The notes beneath the pieces are model-generated. The model was not told the origin of the DNA. It ran no database searches and saw only the letters and a program-made list of their open reading frames with translations. A DNA stretch of 64,000 nt from Streptomyces sp. Je 1-332 (GTDB lineage: Bacteria > Actinomycetota > Actinomycetes > Streptomycetales > Streptomycetaceae), in contig NZ_CP160402.1 of assembly GCF_040730185.1 (NCBI RefSeq), forward strand, positions 2,728,001 through 2,792,000. The letters run 5' to 3'. Below are positions 19,217-28,647 of this stretch, piece after piece; position 1 is the stretch's first letter; each line of letters opens with the position of its first letter. The translations under genes and the position numbers were made by a program.

Positions 19217-21001
19217 TCAGCCTTTCTTGAGGATGAGCTCCGTGTTCCGGTCGTCCGGCTCGCCGCCCGACGCGGGCTTCGCGCCGGGGGCGTTGAAGGA
19301 CAGTTCGCGGTAGAGCGCGGCGAGGCCGGTCTGGGAGAGGTCGGCGTAGTCCGTGCGGTGCGGGGCCGACGACTCGATGAGGGTGGTGAACAGCGAGATC
19401 GTGCCGTCGTGGTTGTCACTCAGCTCCACGACGCGGGCCAGCTGGGGGAAGTCGATGTGCGAGGCCGTGGAGATCTCCCAGAAGGCGCCGCCCGGGGTCT
19501 GATGCGCGGTGATCTTGTTCTTGTGGCTGTGGCCGTTGACCCATGCCAGGACGGAACGGTGGCGGCCGAGCAGCGTGACGATCTCGTCGCCGCCGTGCCT
19601 GCCCTCGCGCGGGCGGTCCGGGTCCCGGCGCAGATTGCGCATGGTGCGGCTGGTGTGGTGACTGAAGACGATGACGTACGAACCTCCGCCGTCCTGCTGC
19701 TCGTTCGCCTTCAACTCCCTTTCCAGCCACTCCATTTGGGCCGTACCAAGCGAGCCTTCGTAGTGGCCGCCGGGGTCCGTCGAGTCCAGGCTGATGCCGA
19801 GGACGTCGTCGCTGACGCGGAAGGAGTAGTACTGGGTTCCCGCGTCGAGGTTCTCCTGCGTGTAGCCGTGGCCCGCGGGGCCGTGGCCCTTGTACGCCGG
19901 GTCGAGATGGGCCTGAACGTACTCGGCGGGGGTGAAGGGCGCGCGGGTCTCGTCCGGGGTGACCGAGCGCATCCTCCGGGCCTCGCTCTTCAACAGCTCC
20001 TTGAACTGTGCACCCTTGGGGTCGCGCCCCTTCTTGACGGCCTTCCACAGAGCGGCGCCGCGCGATTCGTCCAGGGACATCAACTTCCGCCCGCCGACGG
20101 CGAACTCGGAGAAGTACGAGTCGCCGGGGCCCCAGCAGCCGCCGGGCAGCGCGTCGTGGTTGCCGACGGTCGAGTACCAGGGAAGGCCGAGGCCGGGGCT
20201 GTTGACCTCGCGGAGCGCGGCCTCCAGGAAGCCGTCGACCTGCGGGAAGCCGAGGGCCTTGTCGGAGTCGCGGAGATCGCCGTCCGGGTGCCAGTACAGC
20301 TTCAGGCCGCTGTCCTGAACACCCTCGTAGCGGCGCGGGTCACCGGTGTTGGGCGTGATGCGCCCGCCGCTCATGGTCTTGAGGAACCAGTCGAGCTCGG
20401 AGCGGGAGTTGTTGTCGGTGTTGTCGCCCGTCGTGACCACGCAGTGCAGCGGCGATCCGGTGGCGGGCGCGCCGCGCAGCCCGTTGACCCGCTCGACGAG
20501 CGCGACCGCGCCGGCCACCGAGAGGGCCTCCTGCGGGCGCCAGGCGCTCGCCGTCTGGGCACGCAGATACTCGTACCGCAGCGGGTGCTGTACGTCGACC
20601 AGGTGCAGGTCGGTGAACTGGACGAACGCGGCGAGCGGGGTGCGCCGTCCCTCGCGGCCGTTCTTGGCCGCGGCGAGATCACCGCGGACCACACGCTCCC
20701 AGGCGGGACCGTCGCCGAGCCGCCGGTAGCCGGAGGCGCCGCGCGGGGTGGCGACGGCGCCCAGCGTGGTGCCGCCGCGATAGGGCGCGAGCGGCGCGGC
20801 GGGCGCCTGCCGGGAGAGCGCGACGGGGGCGGGTCCGCGCGCGGCGGCGGCGTGGCTGGGGGCGGGTCTCAGCGCGTAGCCGATGCCCGCGGAGAGGGAG
20901 ACGGCTCCGGTGGCCGCGAGGAAGGCCCGGCGGTCCACGGCGGACAGGGCGGTATGGGCGGCGGACTGGGCGGCGGTGGCGACAGAGCGTGTGCGCGACA
21001 T
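19217..21001 (-). CDS. Tat-exported metallophosphoesterase, TIGR03767 type
   Basis: A 594-residue protein. The N-terminus has a Tat-like signal (VDRRAFLAATGAVSL). The metallophosphoesterase blocks are all visible: FTDLHLVD, TTGDNTDN, VGNHDALPGG, FSHHTS and NGHSHKN, which together bind two metals. It should hydrolyse phosphoesters outside the membrane; the substrate is unknown. ATG 21001 was chosen because it places the twin arginine about 24 residues in; a longer in-frame start at 21091 adds unrelated sequence. Confidence 0.85.
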   Translation of the reverse strand: MSRTRSVATAAQSAAHTALSAVDRRAFLAATGAVSLSAGIGYALRPAPSHAAAARGPAPVALSRQAPAAPLAPYRGGTTLGAVATPRGASGYRRLGDGPAWERVVRGDLAAAKNGREGRRTPLAAFVQFTDLHLVDVQHPLRYEYLRAQTASAWRPQEALSVAGAVALVERVNGLRGAPATGSPLHCVVTTGDNTDNNSRSELDWFLKTMSGGRITPNTGDPRRYEGVQDSGLKLYWHPDGDLRDSDKALGFPQVDGFLEAALREVNSPGLGLPWYSTVGNHDALPGGCWGPGDSYFSEFAVGGRKLMSLDESRGAALWKAVKKGRDPKGAQFKELLKSEARRMRSVTPDETRAPFTPAEYVQAHLDPAYKGHGPAGHGYTQENLDAGTQYYSFRVSDDVLGISLDSTDPGGHYEGSLGTAQMEWLERELKANEQQDGGGSYVIVFSHHTSRTMRNLRRDPDRPREGRHGGDEIVTLLGRHRSVLAWVNGHSHKNKITAHQTPGGAFWEISTASHIDFPQLARVVELSDNHDGTISLFTTLIESSAPHRTDYADLSQTGLAALYRELSFNAPGAKPASGGEPDDRNTELILKKG

Positions 21002-21248
21002 GCGCGGTCTCCCCGATTGCGAACGCGTCGGCAGTGGTCGCGGGCAGCTCCGCACCAGGCGAAATTCCCGCTCGTACTGGATCGTTGGCATCCGGGATGA
21101 CCTGCACGTTAACGAGACCGCAACGGGCAGCGCCGATCACCGTACGTGGATCAGCCGGCACCCTGCGCGGTCACACACCCCTCTCCAGGCGGAGAGGAAG
21201 CAGTCACTCCACGTTCATCTTCCGGGGAAGGGAAGGCCCGGCGGAGCC

Positions 21249-21704
21249 TCAGGAAGGTGCCGTCAGGTGTCCGTCGTCGGGCCGGGTCCGCCACAGGGCG
21301 AGCCCGACATCGACGAGGCCGACCCGGTCGAGCCCAGGGACATCACCCAGGGCGTGCCAGGCCGCGAGATCGGTGGAACCGTCCCGCTCGTGGCGCAGCT
21401 CGCCGCCGGCGATCCGCGCCTCGTAGACGATCCGCAGGCCGTGGAAGTCGGCGACGGCTCCGAGCTTGCGCGGGTAGCGGCGGCGCAGCGAGTCGATGCC
21501 GAGGAGCGCGCGGGGCTCGATGACGTACCCCGTCTCCTCGTCGGCCTCGCGGATCACCGTGTCGTACGGGTCCTCGCCGTGGTCCATTCCGCCGCCGGGC
21601 AGCGTCCAGCGTTTGCTGCCGTCGCCCGCCACCCAGCGGGCGAGCAGCAACTGCCCGTCCCGCACGCATACGGCGTAGGCCGCCACCCGGAGCTCTTTGT
21701 TCAC
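21249..21704 (-). CDS. Nudix hydrolase
   Basis: A 151-residue protein with a complete Nudix box (from GGMDHGEDPYDT to READEETGYV; all catalytic Glu residues present). It hydrolyses a nucleoside diphosphate linked to some other group; the substrate cannot be assigned. GTG 21704 lies 9 bp after the stop of the upstream PNPOx-like gene, so the two are probably co-transcribed. Confidence 0.87.
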   Translation of the reverse strand: MNKELRVAAYAVCVRDGQLLLARWVAGDGSKRWTLPGGGMDHGEDPYDTVIREADEETGYVIEPRALLGIDSLRRRYPRKLGAVADFHGLRIVYEARIAGGELRHERDGSTDLAAWHALGDVPGLDRVGLVDVGLALWRTRPDDGHLTAPS

Positions 21705-21713
21705 AGAGTGACG

Positions 21714-22616
21714 CTAGTCCTCTTGGGTGGGATTGGCAGGAGAGTACTCCGGTGCGGACCAGCCCAAGGGGTTCGCGCAGAGGGTCTCCACCGCCTCGGT
21801 GAGGGTGAAGCGGACCGTGCGGGAGCCGTCGTCGGCGTGGTCCGTGCGAGCGGTGCCGGTGAGCTGGAGGGTCGTGCCGGTCGCCCAGTCGAGGAAGAGG
21901 AGGCCGGCGCGGGAGTCGGCGGCGAGGTTGCCGAGGGTCAGGAACATGGAGTTGCCGGGGTAGTCCCGCCAGGTGAGTTCATAGGGGGAAGGGACCTGGA
22001 CGAAGCCGGGATTGCCGCCCCGGTGGCTGACGTCGGCGCCCTTCGCGTGGACGGTGGCGAGGAAGAAGGTGTCCGCATCCGCCAGGAACGCGCGCTGATC
22101 GCCGGTGAGCTTCACTCCGTGGCGAGGCGCCTTCGGGCGAGCCGCCATGGCGCCCTGCGAAAGCTGCCGCTTCTGGATGTACTTCGGGCAGTTCGCGAAG
22201 ACCTGATCGGCCTCGATCGCCAGGCCTCGGGGGGTCGGCCGCGCCCGTCCGTTCAGCCGCAGGCGCCGCCGGGTGCGGGGGTCCAGGGCGATGGTGCCGA
22301 CGGGAGTGCCCTCCTGGGCGAGGGCCCGCGCGAGGGGGTCGGTCTCGCGCGGGCGGCCCGCGACCGACATCTGACGCGGCCCCGTGGCCCGCACGAACCC
22401 CGGTTCTCCGGTGAGCAGCGAGGCCCAGACGGCGCCCGCCGGGTCCGCGCCGCCGATCACGAGCATGGGCTGCAGTTCGAGAAAGGCGGCGGCGACGGGA
22501 CGGATCCCGTCTCCGATGGACCGGCCCACGTGGTCGGCCAGTTCCCGCACGCCGACGCGGTCCTGAACGGCGCGGGAGCCGTGGTGGTACGGGTCGTACG
22601 GGTCGTACGGGGTCAT
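21714..22616 (-). CDS. Pyridoxamine 5'-phosphate oxidase-like FMN protein
   Basis: A 300-residue protein with a split-barrel flavin-binding domain in its second half (QRAFLADADTFFLATVHAKG and the barrel strand DYPGNSMFLTLGNL). The N-terminal half (MLVIGGADPAG, VWASLLTGEPGFV) resembles a second, degenerate barrel. Many such proteins are F420- or FMN-dependent reductases of unknown substrate. The N-terminus contains a small TPYDPYDPY repeat encoded by a 10-bp DNA duplication. AAGGGGAG precedes ATG 22616. It is divergent from the ABATE regulator. Confidence 0.82.
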   Translation of the reverse strand: MTPYDPYDPYHHGSRAVQDRVGVRELADHVGRSIGDGIRPVAAAFLELQPMLVIGGADPAGAVWASLLTGEPGFVRATGPRQMSVAGRPRETDPLARALAQEGTPVGTIALDPRTRRRLRLNGRARPTPRGLAIEADQVFANCPKYIQKRQLSQGAMAARPKAPRHGVKLTGDQRAFLADADTFFLATVHAKGADVSHRGGNPGFVQVPSPYELTWRDYPGNSMFLTLGNLAADSRAGLLFLDWATGTTLQLTGTARTDHADDGSRTVRFTLTEAVETLCANPLGWSAPEYSPANPTQED

Positions 22617-22676
22617 GACACTCCCCTTGCCGGCGGCGTCCCACCCTGCGCGGGTAACCTTTGACAGTAACTTTAG

Positions 22677-22702
22677 TGGTTAGACTCAGATCGAGTCAAC
22701 CA
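22677..22702. promoter_or_regulatory. Imperfect palindrome in the PNPOx/ABATE divergent promoter region
   Basis: TGGTTAGACTC at 22677-22687 and GAGTCAACCA at 22693-22702 form an inverted repeat with one unpaired base. A TTGACA hexamer at 22661 precedes it. It lies 41 bp before the ABATE gene start, so it could be the binding site of that regulator. Confidence 0.45.
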
Positions 22703-22742
22703 GTCACGTACCCTTTGCTGGTTAGCTTCGAAGGGAGCCCCC

Positions 22743-23300
22743 ATGACTGCCGCACCCCGCACCCCCCACGACCCCCGCCCCCTCGTCGGCGAGCCGCTCT
22801 CCCTCGATCTGCTCAACACCCGGTGGACGGCGGACGGCGTGCGCCAGGATCTCCTGGACGGCACCGAAGGGCTGGCCCTCTGGCTCGCGGCCAACCGGCT
22901 CGACGACCGCTTCGGCGCGGACGAGGCGACGCTGGAGCATGTGCTGCGGGCGCGCGACGCCATCTCCACCGTCGTGGACGGCCCGGACACGGCGGCGGGG
23001 ACCGCCCGCGTCAACAAGATCCTCGGGCACGGACGGATCCGGGCGACCCTGACCGCCGAAGGCCCCGGCGAGGAAACCGAGTTCGAGGACGCGACGTGGG
23101 GCGCGGCCTGGCTGGCGGCGCGGGACTACCTGACGCTGCTCGCCACCGCGCCCGACCGCATCCGCCCCTGCGCGCACGAGGCCTGCGTCCTGCACTTCTT
23201 CGACACCTCGCGGAACGGCACGCGCCGCTGGTGCTCCATGGCCGCCTGCGGAAACCGGGCGAAGGCCTCCCGGCACTACGCCCGCGCCCGCGAGGCCTGA
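22743..23300 (+). CDS. ABATE-domain / CGNR zinc-finger protein
   Basis: A 185-residue protein. The N-terminal ABATE domain is followed by a C-terminal CGNR zinc finger with four Cys (CAHEAC, then CSMAACGNRAKASRHYAR). The family is thought to comprise stress-responsive DNA-binding regulators in actinobacteria. ATG 22743 follows AAGGGAG. Its likely target is its own divergent promoter region, where a palindrome occurs. Confidence 0.85.
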   Translation: MTAAPRTPHDPRPLVGEPLSLDLLNTRWTADGVRQDLLDGTEGLALWLAANRLDDRFGADEATLEHVLRARDAISTVVDGPDTAAGTARVNKILGHGRIRATLTAEGPGEETEFEDATWGAAWLAARDYLTLLATAPDRIRPCAHEACVLHFFDTSRNGTRRWCSMAACGNRAKASRHYARAREA

Positions 23301-23456
23301 ATCTCCCGCTATGTCACCGATGGCGCATGGCGGAATTACGCCACGCCCTGATCCTCTCCGGACAACTCTCCCCAAACAGCAGTCACTTACGTAAGGCTGA
23401 GCGGTCATCCGGTTCCGGATTCCGGACCTTTTCGACCTTTACGTACAGGGATGCTG

Positions 23457-26400
23457 ATGCACAGATCCAGTGCTAGACGCACGACCCGTCTCGCGATAGC
23501 CGTCGGTCTGACCGCCGCGCTCTCCGCCGCCGGGCCCATACCCATGGCCTTCGCGGCCGACGGGAGCCCCGGCGATCCTGGGGGCCAGGCCACCCCCAAG
23601 TCCGCCGCGAAGAAGCTGGGTTCGGCCGACGCCGACCTCCTCGCCGACGCGCAGGCGGACGGCGAGAAGACCGTCACGATGATGGTCGCCACCGCTCCCG
23701 GCGCCACCGAGCAGGTCGCCGACCAGCTCGACGCCGTCAAGGGCGGCTCCGTCGGCCGGACGTACGACAAGCTCGGCTACGTACGCGCCACCGTGCCCAC
23801 CGGCAAGGCCGAGGCCGCCATCGAGGCGGCGGGCAAGCTGTCGTCCGTGCACGGCATCGACCTGCGGCACGAGATCGAGCTGGACGACCCGACGCCCGCC
23901 GCCGACCGCGCCAAGGGCGCGAAGAAGGCGGCCGAGGGGACATACGCCGGACCCGGCAAGGACACCCCGGCGAAGAACCCGTACAACCCGTCCTTCGAGA
24001 CGGGCGCCGTCGACTTCGTGAAGAAGCACCCGAAGGCGGACGGCCGCGGCACCACCATCGGCATCCTGGACTCCGGCGTCGACCTGGGTCACCCCGCGCT
24101 CCAGAAGACCACCACGGGCGAGCGGAAGATCACCGACTGGGTGACCGCGACCGACCCGATCGTGGACGCGGACGGCACCTGGCGGCGCATGACCAACCCC
24201 GTCACGGGCCCCGTCTTCACCTGGGACAGCGAGACGTGGAAGGCCCCCGCGGGCACCTTCCAGGTCAACCGCTTCCGCGAGTCGGCCACCGTCGGCGGCG
24301 ACGCCAACGGCGACATCAACCGCGACGGCGACACCACCGACAGCTGGGGCGTGCTCTACGACCCGGCCGCCGGCACCGTCCGCGTCGACCTGAACGACAA
24401 CAACGACTTCACCGACGACGAGACGATGAAGCCGTACAAGGACGGCCACCAGGTCGCCTACTTCGGCAAGGACGACCCGGCGACCGACGTCGTCGAGCGC
24501 GTCCCGTTCGTCGTCGAGATCCGCAAGGACGTGCCGACCGACCCGTACGGCGGCGACTGGGTCGGCAGACAGGCCGACTTCGTCAACATCGGCGTCATCG
24601 AGTCCGAGCACGGCACGCACGTCGCCGGCATCACCGCGGCCAACGGCCTGTTCGGCGGCAAGATGAACGGCGCCGCCCCCGGCGCCAAGCTGGTCTCGTC
24701 GCGCGCCTGCACCTGGTCCGGCGGCTGCACGAACGTCGCGCTCACCGAGGGCATGATCGACCTCGTGACCAAGCGCGGCGTCGACATCGTGAACATGTCG
24801 ATCGGCGGCCTCCCGGCGCTCAACGACGGCAACAACGCGCGCGCCGAGCTCTACAAGCGCCTCATCGACGAGTACGGCGTCCAGCTGGTGATCTCCGCGG
24901 GCAACTCGGGCCCCGGCGCGAACACCATCGGCGACCCGAGCCTCGCCGACAAGGTCATCTCGGTCGGCGCCTCCATCTCCAAGGAGACCTGGGCGGCCAA
25001 CTACGGCTCCGCCGTGGAGAAGTCGTACGCGATGATGCCGTTCTCCTCGCGCGGCCCGCGTGAGGACGGCGGCTTCGCGCCGATCATCTCCGCGCCCGGC
25101 TCGGCCATCAACACCACGCAGACCTGGCTGCCGGGCTCCCCCGTCGCCGAGGCGGGCTACCAACTGCCCGCCGGATACTCGATGTTGCAGGGTACGTCGA
25201 TGGCGTCCCCGCAGGCCGCGGGCGCCTCTGCGCTGCTGCTCTCCGCCGCGAAGCGGGAGAAGGTCGACCTGACCCCGGCGAAGCTGCGCACCGCGCTCAC
25301 CTCGACCGCGGACCGCATCCGGGGCGAGCAGGCGTACGCGCAGGGCACCGGCCTGATCAACGTGGTCGACGCCTGGAACGCCATCGAGGACGACGCGAAG
25401 GCGCACACGTACACGGTGAAGGCCCCGGTCGACACCGCTCTGGAGCAGGAGCTGAAGAAGCCCGGCACCGGCATCTACGACCGTGAGGGCGGCCTGAAGA
25501 CCGGCCAGAAGCGGACGTACGACGTCACGATCACCCGCACATCGGGCCCGGACCGCGGCATCCGCCACGAGCTGGACCTGGTCAACAACCACGAGGGCAC
25601 CTTCGACCTGCCCGGCAAGGGCGCGGTGACGCTGCCGCTGAACAAGCCGGTCACCGTCAAGGTGCAGGCGAAGGCCAAGTCGGCCGGTCTGCACAGCGCG
25701 ATCCTGACGGTCGACGACGAGCGCTCCGAGGGCATCGACCAGCAGATCATGTCGACGGTCGTCGTCTCGAAGCCGCTCGCCGAGCCCGGGTTCACGTTCT
25801 CGGCGTCCGACGCGGTACAGCGCAACAGCACCGAGTCGTACTTCGTCACCGTCCCCAAGGGCGCCAAGTCCCTCGAGGTGGCGCTCGGTGGCCTGAAGGG
25901 CAAGAGCCAGACGCGGTTCATCGCGGTGCACCCGTACGGCGTTCCGGTCGACTCGACGTCGTCGCTGACCTGCTACGCGAACTACGAGAACCCGGCCAAC
26001 ACCTGCCGCCCCGACCTGCGTTCGTACCCCGAGCCGCAGCCGGGCGTGTGGGAGATCGAGGTCGAGTCGCGCAGGACGTCGCCGCTCCTGGACAACCCCT
26101 ACAAGCTGGACGTCTCCGCGCTGGGTGTCGCCTTCGACCCCGCCGTGCAGACGGTTCCGGAGGCGAAGGTCGGTACTCCGGCGCCCGTCTCCTGGAAGGT
26201 CACCAACAACTTCGCCGCGGTGGACGGCAAGTTGAAGGGCGGCCCGCTCGGCTCCGCGAAGGCGGCGAAGCCGTCGATCAAGCAGGGCGAGACGCAGACG
26301 ACCACGGTGGTCGTACCGGAGGGTGCGGAGCGGCTCGACGTGGCCATCGGCTCGACGGCGGACACCGCGGCCGACCTCGACCTGTCGGTCTCGAAGGACG

Positions 26401-26750
26401 GGGCGGTCGTGGGTTCGTCGGCGGACGGTGACTCGGAGGAGTCGGTCAGCGTCACCAAGCCGGCGGCGGGTACGTACGAGATCGAGGTGGCGGGCTACTC
26501 GATCCCGTCCGGCACGACCGCGTACGACTACCGGGATGTCTTCTTCTCGGGCGCGCTGGGCTCGGTGAAGGTGGACGAGGCGGCGCCGGTGAAGCTGGCG
26601 AACGGGGCTTCCGCCCAGGTGACCGCGGAGGTCGCGGCGGACGCGCCTGCCGCCGAGGGGCGTCAGCTGTTCGGTGAGGTGTCGCTCTTGAACGGGCGGG
26701 GGACGGTTGCCGGCACTGGCAGTGTCCTGATCGAGAAGGTGACTCCCTAG
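23457..26750 (+). CDS. Large secreted S8 family subtilisin-like protease
   Basis: A 1097-residue exported serine protease. The signal peptide ends near PMAFAADG, and an I9-like propeptide region follows. The catalytic triad is complete: Asp in GILDSGVDLGH (about 205), His in SEHGTHVAG (about 386), and Ser in GTSMASPQAAG (about 581); the oxyanion Asn lies in SAGNSGPG. The roughly 500-residue C-terminal part is beta-rich and ends in PPC-like repeats. The ATG at 23457 is chosen over 23451 because AGGG lies six bases before it. The gene is followed by a dispersed 3' element. Confidence 0.92.
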   Translation: MHRSSARRTTRLAIAVGLTAALSAAGPIPMAFAADGSPGDPGGQATPKSAAKKLGSADADLLADAQADGEKTVTMMVATAPGATEQVADQLDAVKGGSVGRTYDKLGYVRATVPTGKAEAAIEAAGKLSSVHGIDLRHEIELDDPTPAADRAKGAKKAAEGTYAGPGKDTPAKNPYNPSFETGAVDFVKKHPKADGRGTTIGILDSGVDLGHPALQKTTTGERKITDWVTATDPIVDADGTWRRMTNPVTGPVFTWDSETWKAPAGTFQVNRFRESATVGGDANGDINRDGDTTDSWGVLYDPAAGTVRVDLNDNNDFTDDETMKPYKDGHQVAYFGKDDPATDVVERVPFVVEIRKDVPTDPYGGDWVGRQADFVNIGVIESEHGTHVAGITAANGLFGGKMNGAAPGAKLVSSRACTWSGGCTNVALTEGMIDLVTKRGVDIVNMSIGGLPALNDGNNARAELYKRLIDEYGVQLVISAGNSGPGANTIGDPSLADKVISVGASISKETWAANYGSAVEKSYAMMPFSSRGPREDGGFAPIISAPGSAINTTQTWLPGSPVAEAGYQLPAGYSMLQGTSMASPQAAGASALLLSAAKREKVDLTPAKLRTALTSTADRIRGEQAYAQGTGLINVVDAWNAIEDDAKAHTYTVKAPVDTALEQELKKPGTGIYDREGGLKTGQKRTYDVTITRTSGPDRGIRHELDLVNNHEGTFDLPGKGAVTLPLNKPVTVKVQAKAKSAGLHSAILTVDDERSEGIDQQIMSTVVVSKPLAEPGFTFSASDAVQRNSTESYFVTVPKGAKSLEVALGGLKGKSQTRFIAVHPYGVPVDSTSSLTCYANYENPANTCRPDLRSYPEPQPGVWEIEVESRRTSPLLDNPYKLDVSALGVAFDPAVQTVPEAKVGTPAPVSWKVTNNFAAVDGKLKGGPLGSAKAAKPSIKQGETQTTTVVVPEGAERLDVAIGSTADTAADLDLSVSKDGAVVGSSADGDSEESVSVTKPAAGTYEIEVAGYSIPSGTTAYDYRDVFFSGALGSVKVDEAAPVKLANGASAQVTAEVAADAPAAEGRQLFGEVSLLNGRGTVAGTGSVLIEKVTP

Positions 26751-26756
26751 GTTGCG

Positions 26757-26892
26757 GATCCCGGCCGGGCTGAGCGCTTCAGCCCGGCCGGCGTTTGAGG
26801 CCATCTTTTCGGGGGTCCAGGGGGCGGAGCCCCTTGCCGCCCGGCGGAGCCGCACATCAGATACAGCGGGAAGGGGCGGGGTTGGGGAGAAT
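26757..26892 (+). repeat. Dispersed 3'-end element with hairpin
   Basis: Directly after the subtilase stop. It comprises a 13-bp hairpin (26761-26773 with 26779-26791), the block CCGGCGTTTGAGG, a self-complementary GGGGCGGAGCCCC, and the G-rich end GGGAAGGGGCGGGGTTGGGG. The blocks and their order match the left copy at 4611-4720 read on the minus strand. The hairpin probably terminates the protease transcript. Confidence 0.8.
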
Positions 26893-27818
26893 CACTCCCT
26901 GACCTCAACCCCCACCTCGTGCACCGCATTACGCGCCCCCGCGAGAGGCTGCACGCGCCCGGCCCGATCAGCGGCCCGGCAGCGGATCGAATGCCGCCCA
27001 GCCGCCAACTCCCGCGCGAGGGCGAACCGTTGCCACGTCGGCCCGGAGCCCGGCGGGTCCACCGCGGCCGCCTCCCAAGGCCCTCCGTCGACCGATACCT
27101 CGACGCTCACAACCTCCGTCGTGCTCCACGCCCGACCGCTCAACTCATGCTCACCGGAGCAGAGTTGCGCCCCCTCCCCCGGCACGAACAACTTGCTGCT
27201 CACGTCGACCTCCCGCACCGGGCCCGGGGACGACTCCCCCGGCAGGACACGGTTGTAGAGCCGGGTGGTGAACAGCCCCTCCGGCCTGCGGTCCGCCAGG
27301 ACGACACGGGTCAGCCACTTCACCGAGTTCGTGCCGAACATCCGCGGCACCACCGCCCGCAGGGGAAACCCGTGCTCGGGACGGAGCGGCTCGCCGTTCA
27401 TCCGGTGTGCGAGGAAGACATCACCGCGGGCCACCGACAGGGGTAGGTCCTTGACGTACGTGACGCCGTCCTCCCCCTGGAAGGACCCCGTGTCCGCGCC
27501 CTCGAACCAGACGTGCCGCGCGGCCGCGCCCGGCACCGCACGGTCCAGGAGAGTGGCGAGCGGCACCCCGGCCCACTCCACCTGTGCCACCGCCCGCGTC
27601 GGCACGTCCGGCGCGAAGGGGCTCCCGAAGCACTCGTGGAAGGCGGCGAGCCGCCGCGTCCCAAGGGAGAGAAGGGCGGCCATGTCGAGACGCAGCGGAT
27701 GCTCGACGAGCCCCTCCACCACCAGCGTCCAGTCGGCGACGTCGATGTCCGGCACGCCCAGGTGCTTGCGCACGAAGACGTCCTCGGTCGGCGTGAAGTC
27801 GGGCTCGGGCGCGGACAT
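26892..27818 (-). CDS. Molybdopterin-dependent oxidoreductase, sulfite-oxidase family
   Basis: A 308-residue protein with a Moco-binding domain and a C-terminal Mo-co dimerisation, Ig-like domain (GRAWSTTEVVSVEVSVDGG, in two parts). The Cys of FHECFGSP is in the position of the molybdenum-ligating cysteine; family landmarks GVPLATLLDR and HGFPLRAVVPRMFG are present. No signal peptide is visible from the chosen ATG 27818. It lies 64 bp downstream of the sigma/anti-sigma pair on the same strand and may be a member of that operon. Substrate (sulfite or an oxidised sulfur compound) is not determinable. Confidence 0.85.
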   Translation of the reverse strand: MSAPEPDFTPTEDVFVRKHLGVPDIDVADWTLVVEGLVEHPLRLDMAALLSLGTRRLAAFHECFGSPFAPDVPTRAVAQVEWAGVPLATLLDRAVPGAAARHVWFEGADTGSFQGEDGVTYVKDLPLSVARGDVFLAHRMNGEPLRPEHGFPLRAVVPRMFGTNSVKWLTRVVLADRRPEGLFTTRLYNRVLPGESSPGPVREVDVSSKLFVPGEGAQLCSGEHELSGRAWSTTEVVSVEVSVDGGPWEAAAVDPPGSGPTWQRFALARELAAGRHSIRCRAADRAGRVQPLAGARNAVHEVGVEVRE

Positions 27819-27882
27819 TTGGGGCTTCACGTAGTAACCATAGGCACACTGAAACCCTTGCATCCAGCACATCCGGGCGCAT

Positions 27883-28647
27883 TCAGCACCGCATCCCCTC
27901 CGCTCGCGGCAGTGCCCGCTCGATCCACGCCCGGTCCTTGGCGATGTCCGCCGCCCGCGTGGCCCAGATGTCCGGTGACGCCTCGTCCTTCGGGATGCCG
28001 ATCAGGGCCCGGTCGCCCGGGCGGAGCCGCGGGTCCACGTCCACGTCCATCACGAACGTGATCTGTTTCTTGCCGCTGACCGGCTTGTAGTAGCGGGAGA
28101 CGTCCAGGACGATCCGCTCCTGCTCCGCTCCGGGGACCGGCTCGACCCGCCTCACCGTGCCCTCGACGATGAGCCGCGCACAGGCCACGTAGCCCTCGCG
28201 CGTCTGGTCCGCCGAGCCCCCGGCCTTCTCGTCACCCGCATCGGGCGCCGCCCCCTGCGCCGCGCCCGCGTCGGAGTCGGACTTCTCGCCGAGCCCGCCC
28301 CCGCTGCCCATCGCGAGCCAGGCGAGCCCGCCCACCAGCGAGGCGGCGGCGGTGACGGCGGCCACCCCGAGCGCCTTCGTCAGGTACCGCCGCCGGACGT
28401 CGGCCGGGCGTACGGCGACAGCCGGCTTCGACGCGGGCTCCCGCTCCGTCGCCGCCGCCAGCGCACGGCCGGCCACCCCGATGTGCTCGCGGAGCAGTGC
28501 GACATCCGCCACAGCCGCCGCGTGCTCCGCCGCGAGCTCCGGGTCCTGGTCCTGTCCGGCGGCGACGGCGGGCAGGGGCTCGGCCATGAGGGCGAGCATC
28601 AGCGCGTCGTATTCGTTCCCGGCCACGTCGTCCTCGGCCACCGTCAC
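27883..28647 (-). CDS. Putative membrane anti-sigma factor
   Basis: A 254-residue single-pass membrane protein: cytoplasmic N-terminal part of about 100 residues, one helix (ALGVAAVTAAASLVGGLAW), an acidic linker, and an extracytoplasmic domain of about 110 residues. No HxxxCxxC zinc anti-sigma motif is present, so assignment rests on topology and position. GTG 28647 overlaps the sigma factor stop by four bases (GTGA), implying translational coupling and balanced synthesis. The longer open frame upstream is an artefact of the sigma gene. Confidence 0.72.
   Translation of the reverse strand: MTVAEDDVAGNEYDALMLALMAEPLPAVAAGQDQDPELAAEHAAAVADVALLREHIGVAGRALAAATEREPASKPAVAVRPADVRRRYLTKALGVAAVTAAASLVGGLAWLAMGSGGGLGEKSDSDAGAAQGAAPDAGDEKAGGSADQTREGYVACARLIVEGTVRRVEPVPGAEQERIVLDVSRYYKPVSGKKQITFVMDVDVDPRLRPGDRALIGIPKDEASPDIWATRAADIAKDRAWIERALPRAEGMRC

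Noticed and set aside
23439..26855. A 1138-codon open frame antisense to the subtilase gene
   Set aside because: It is a high-GC shadow: low-complexity Arg/Gly/Val-rich translation with no domain, while the opposite strand encodes a complete protease with all motifs.
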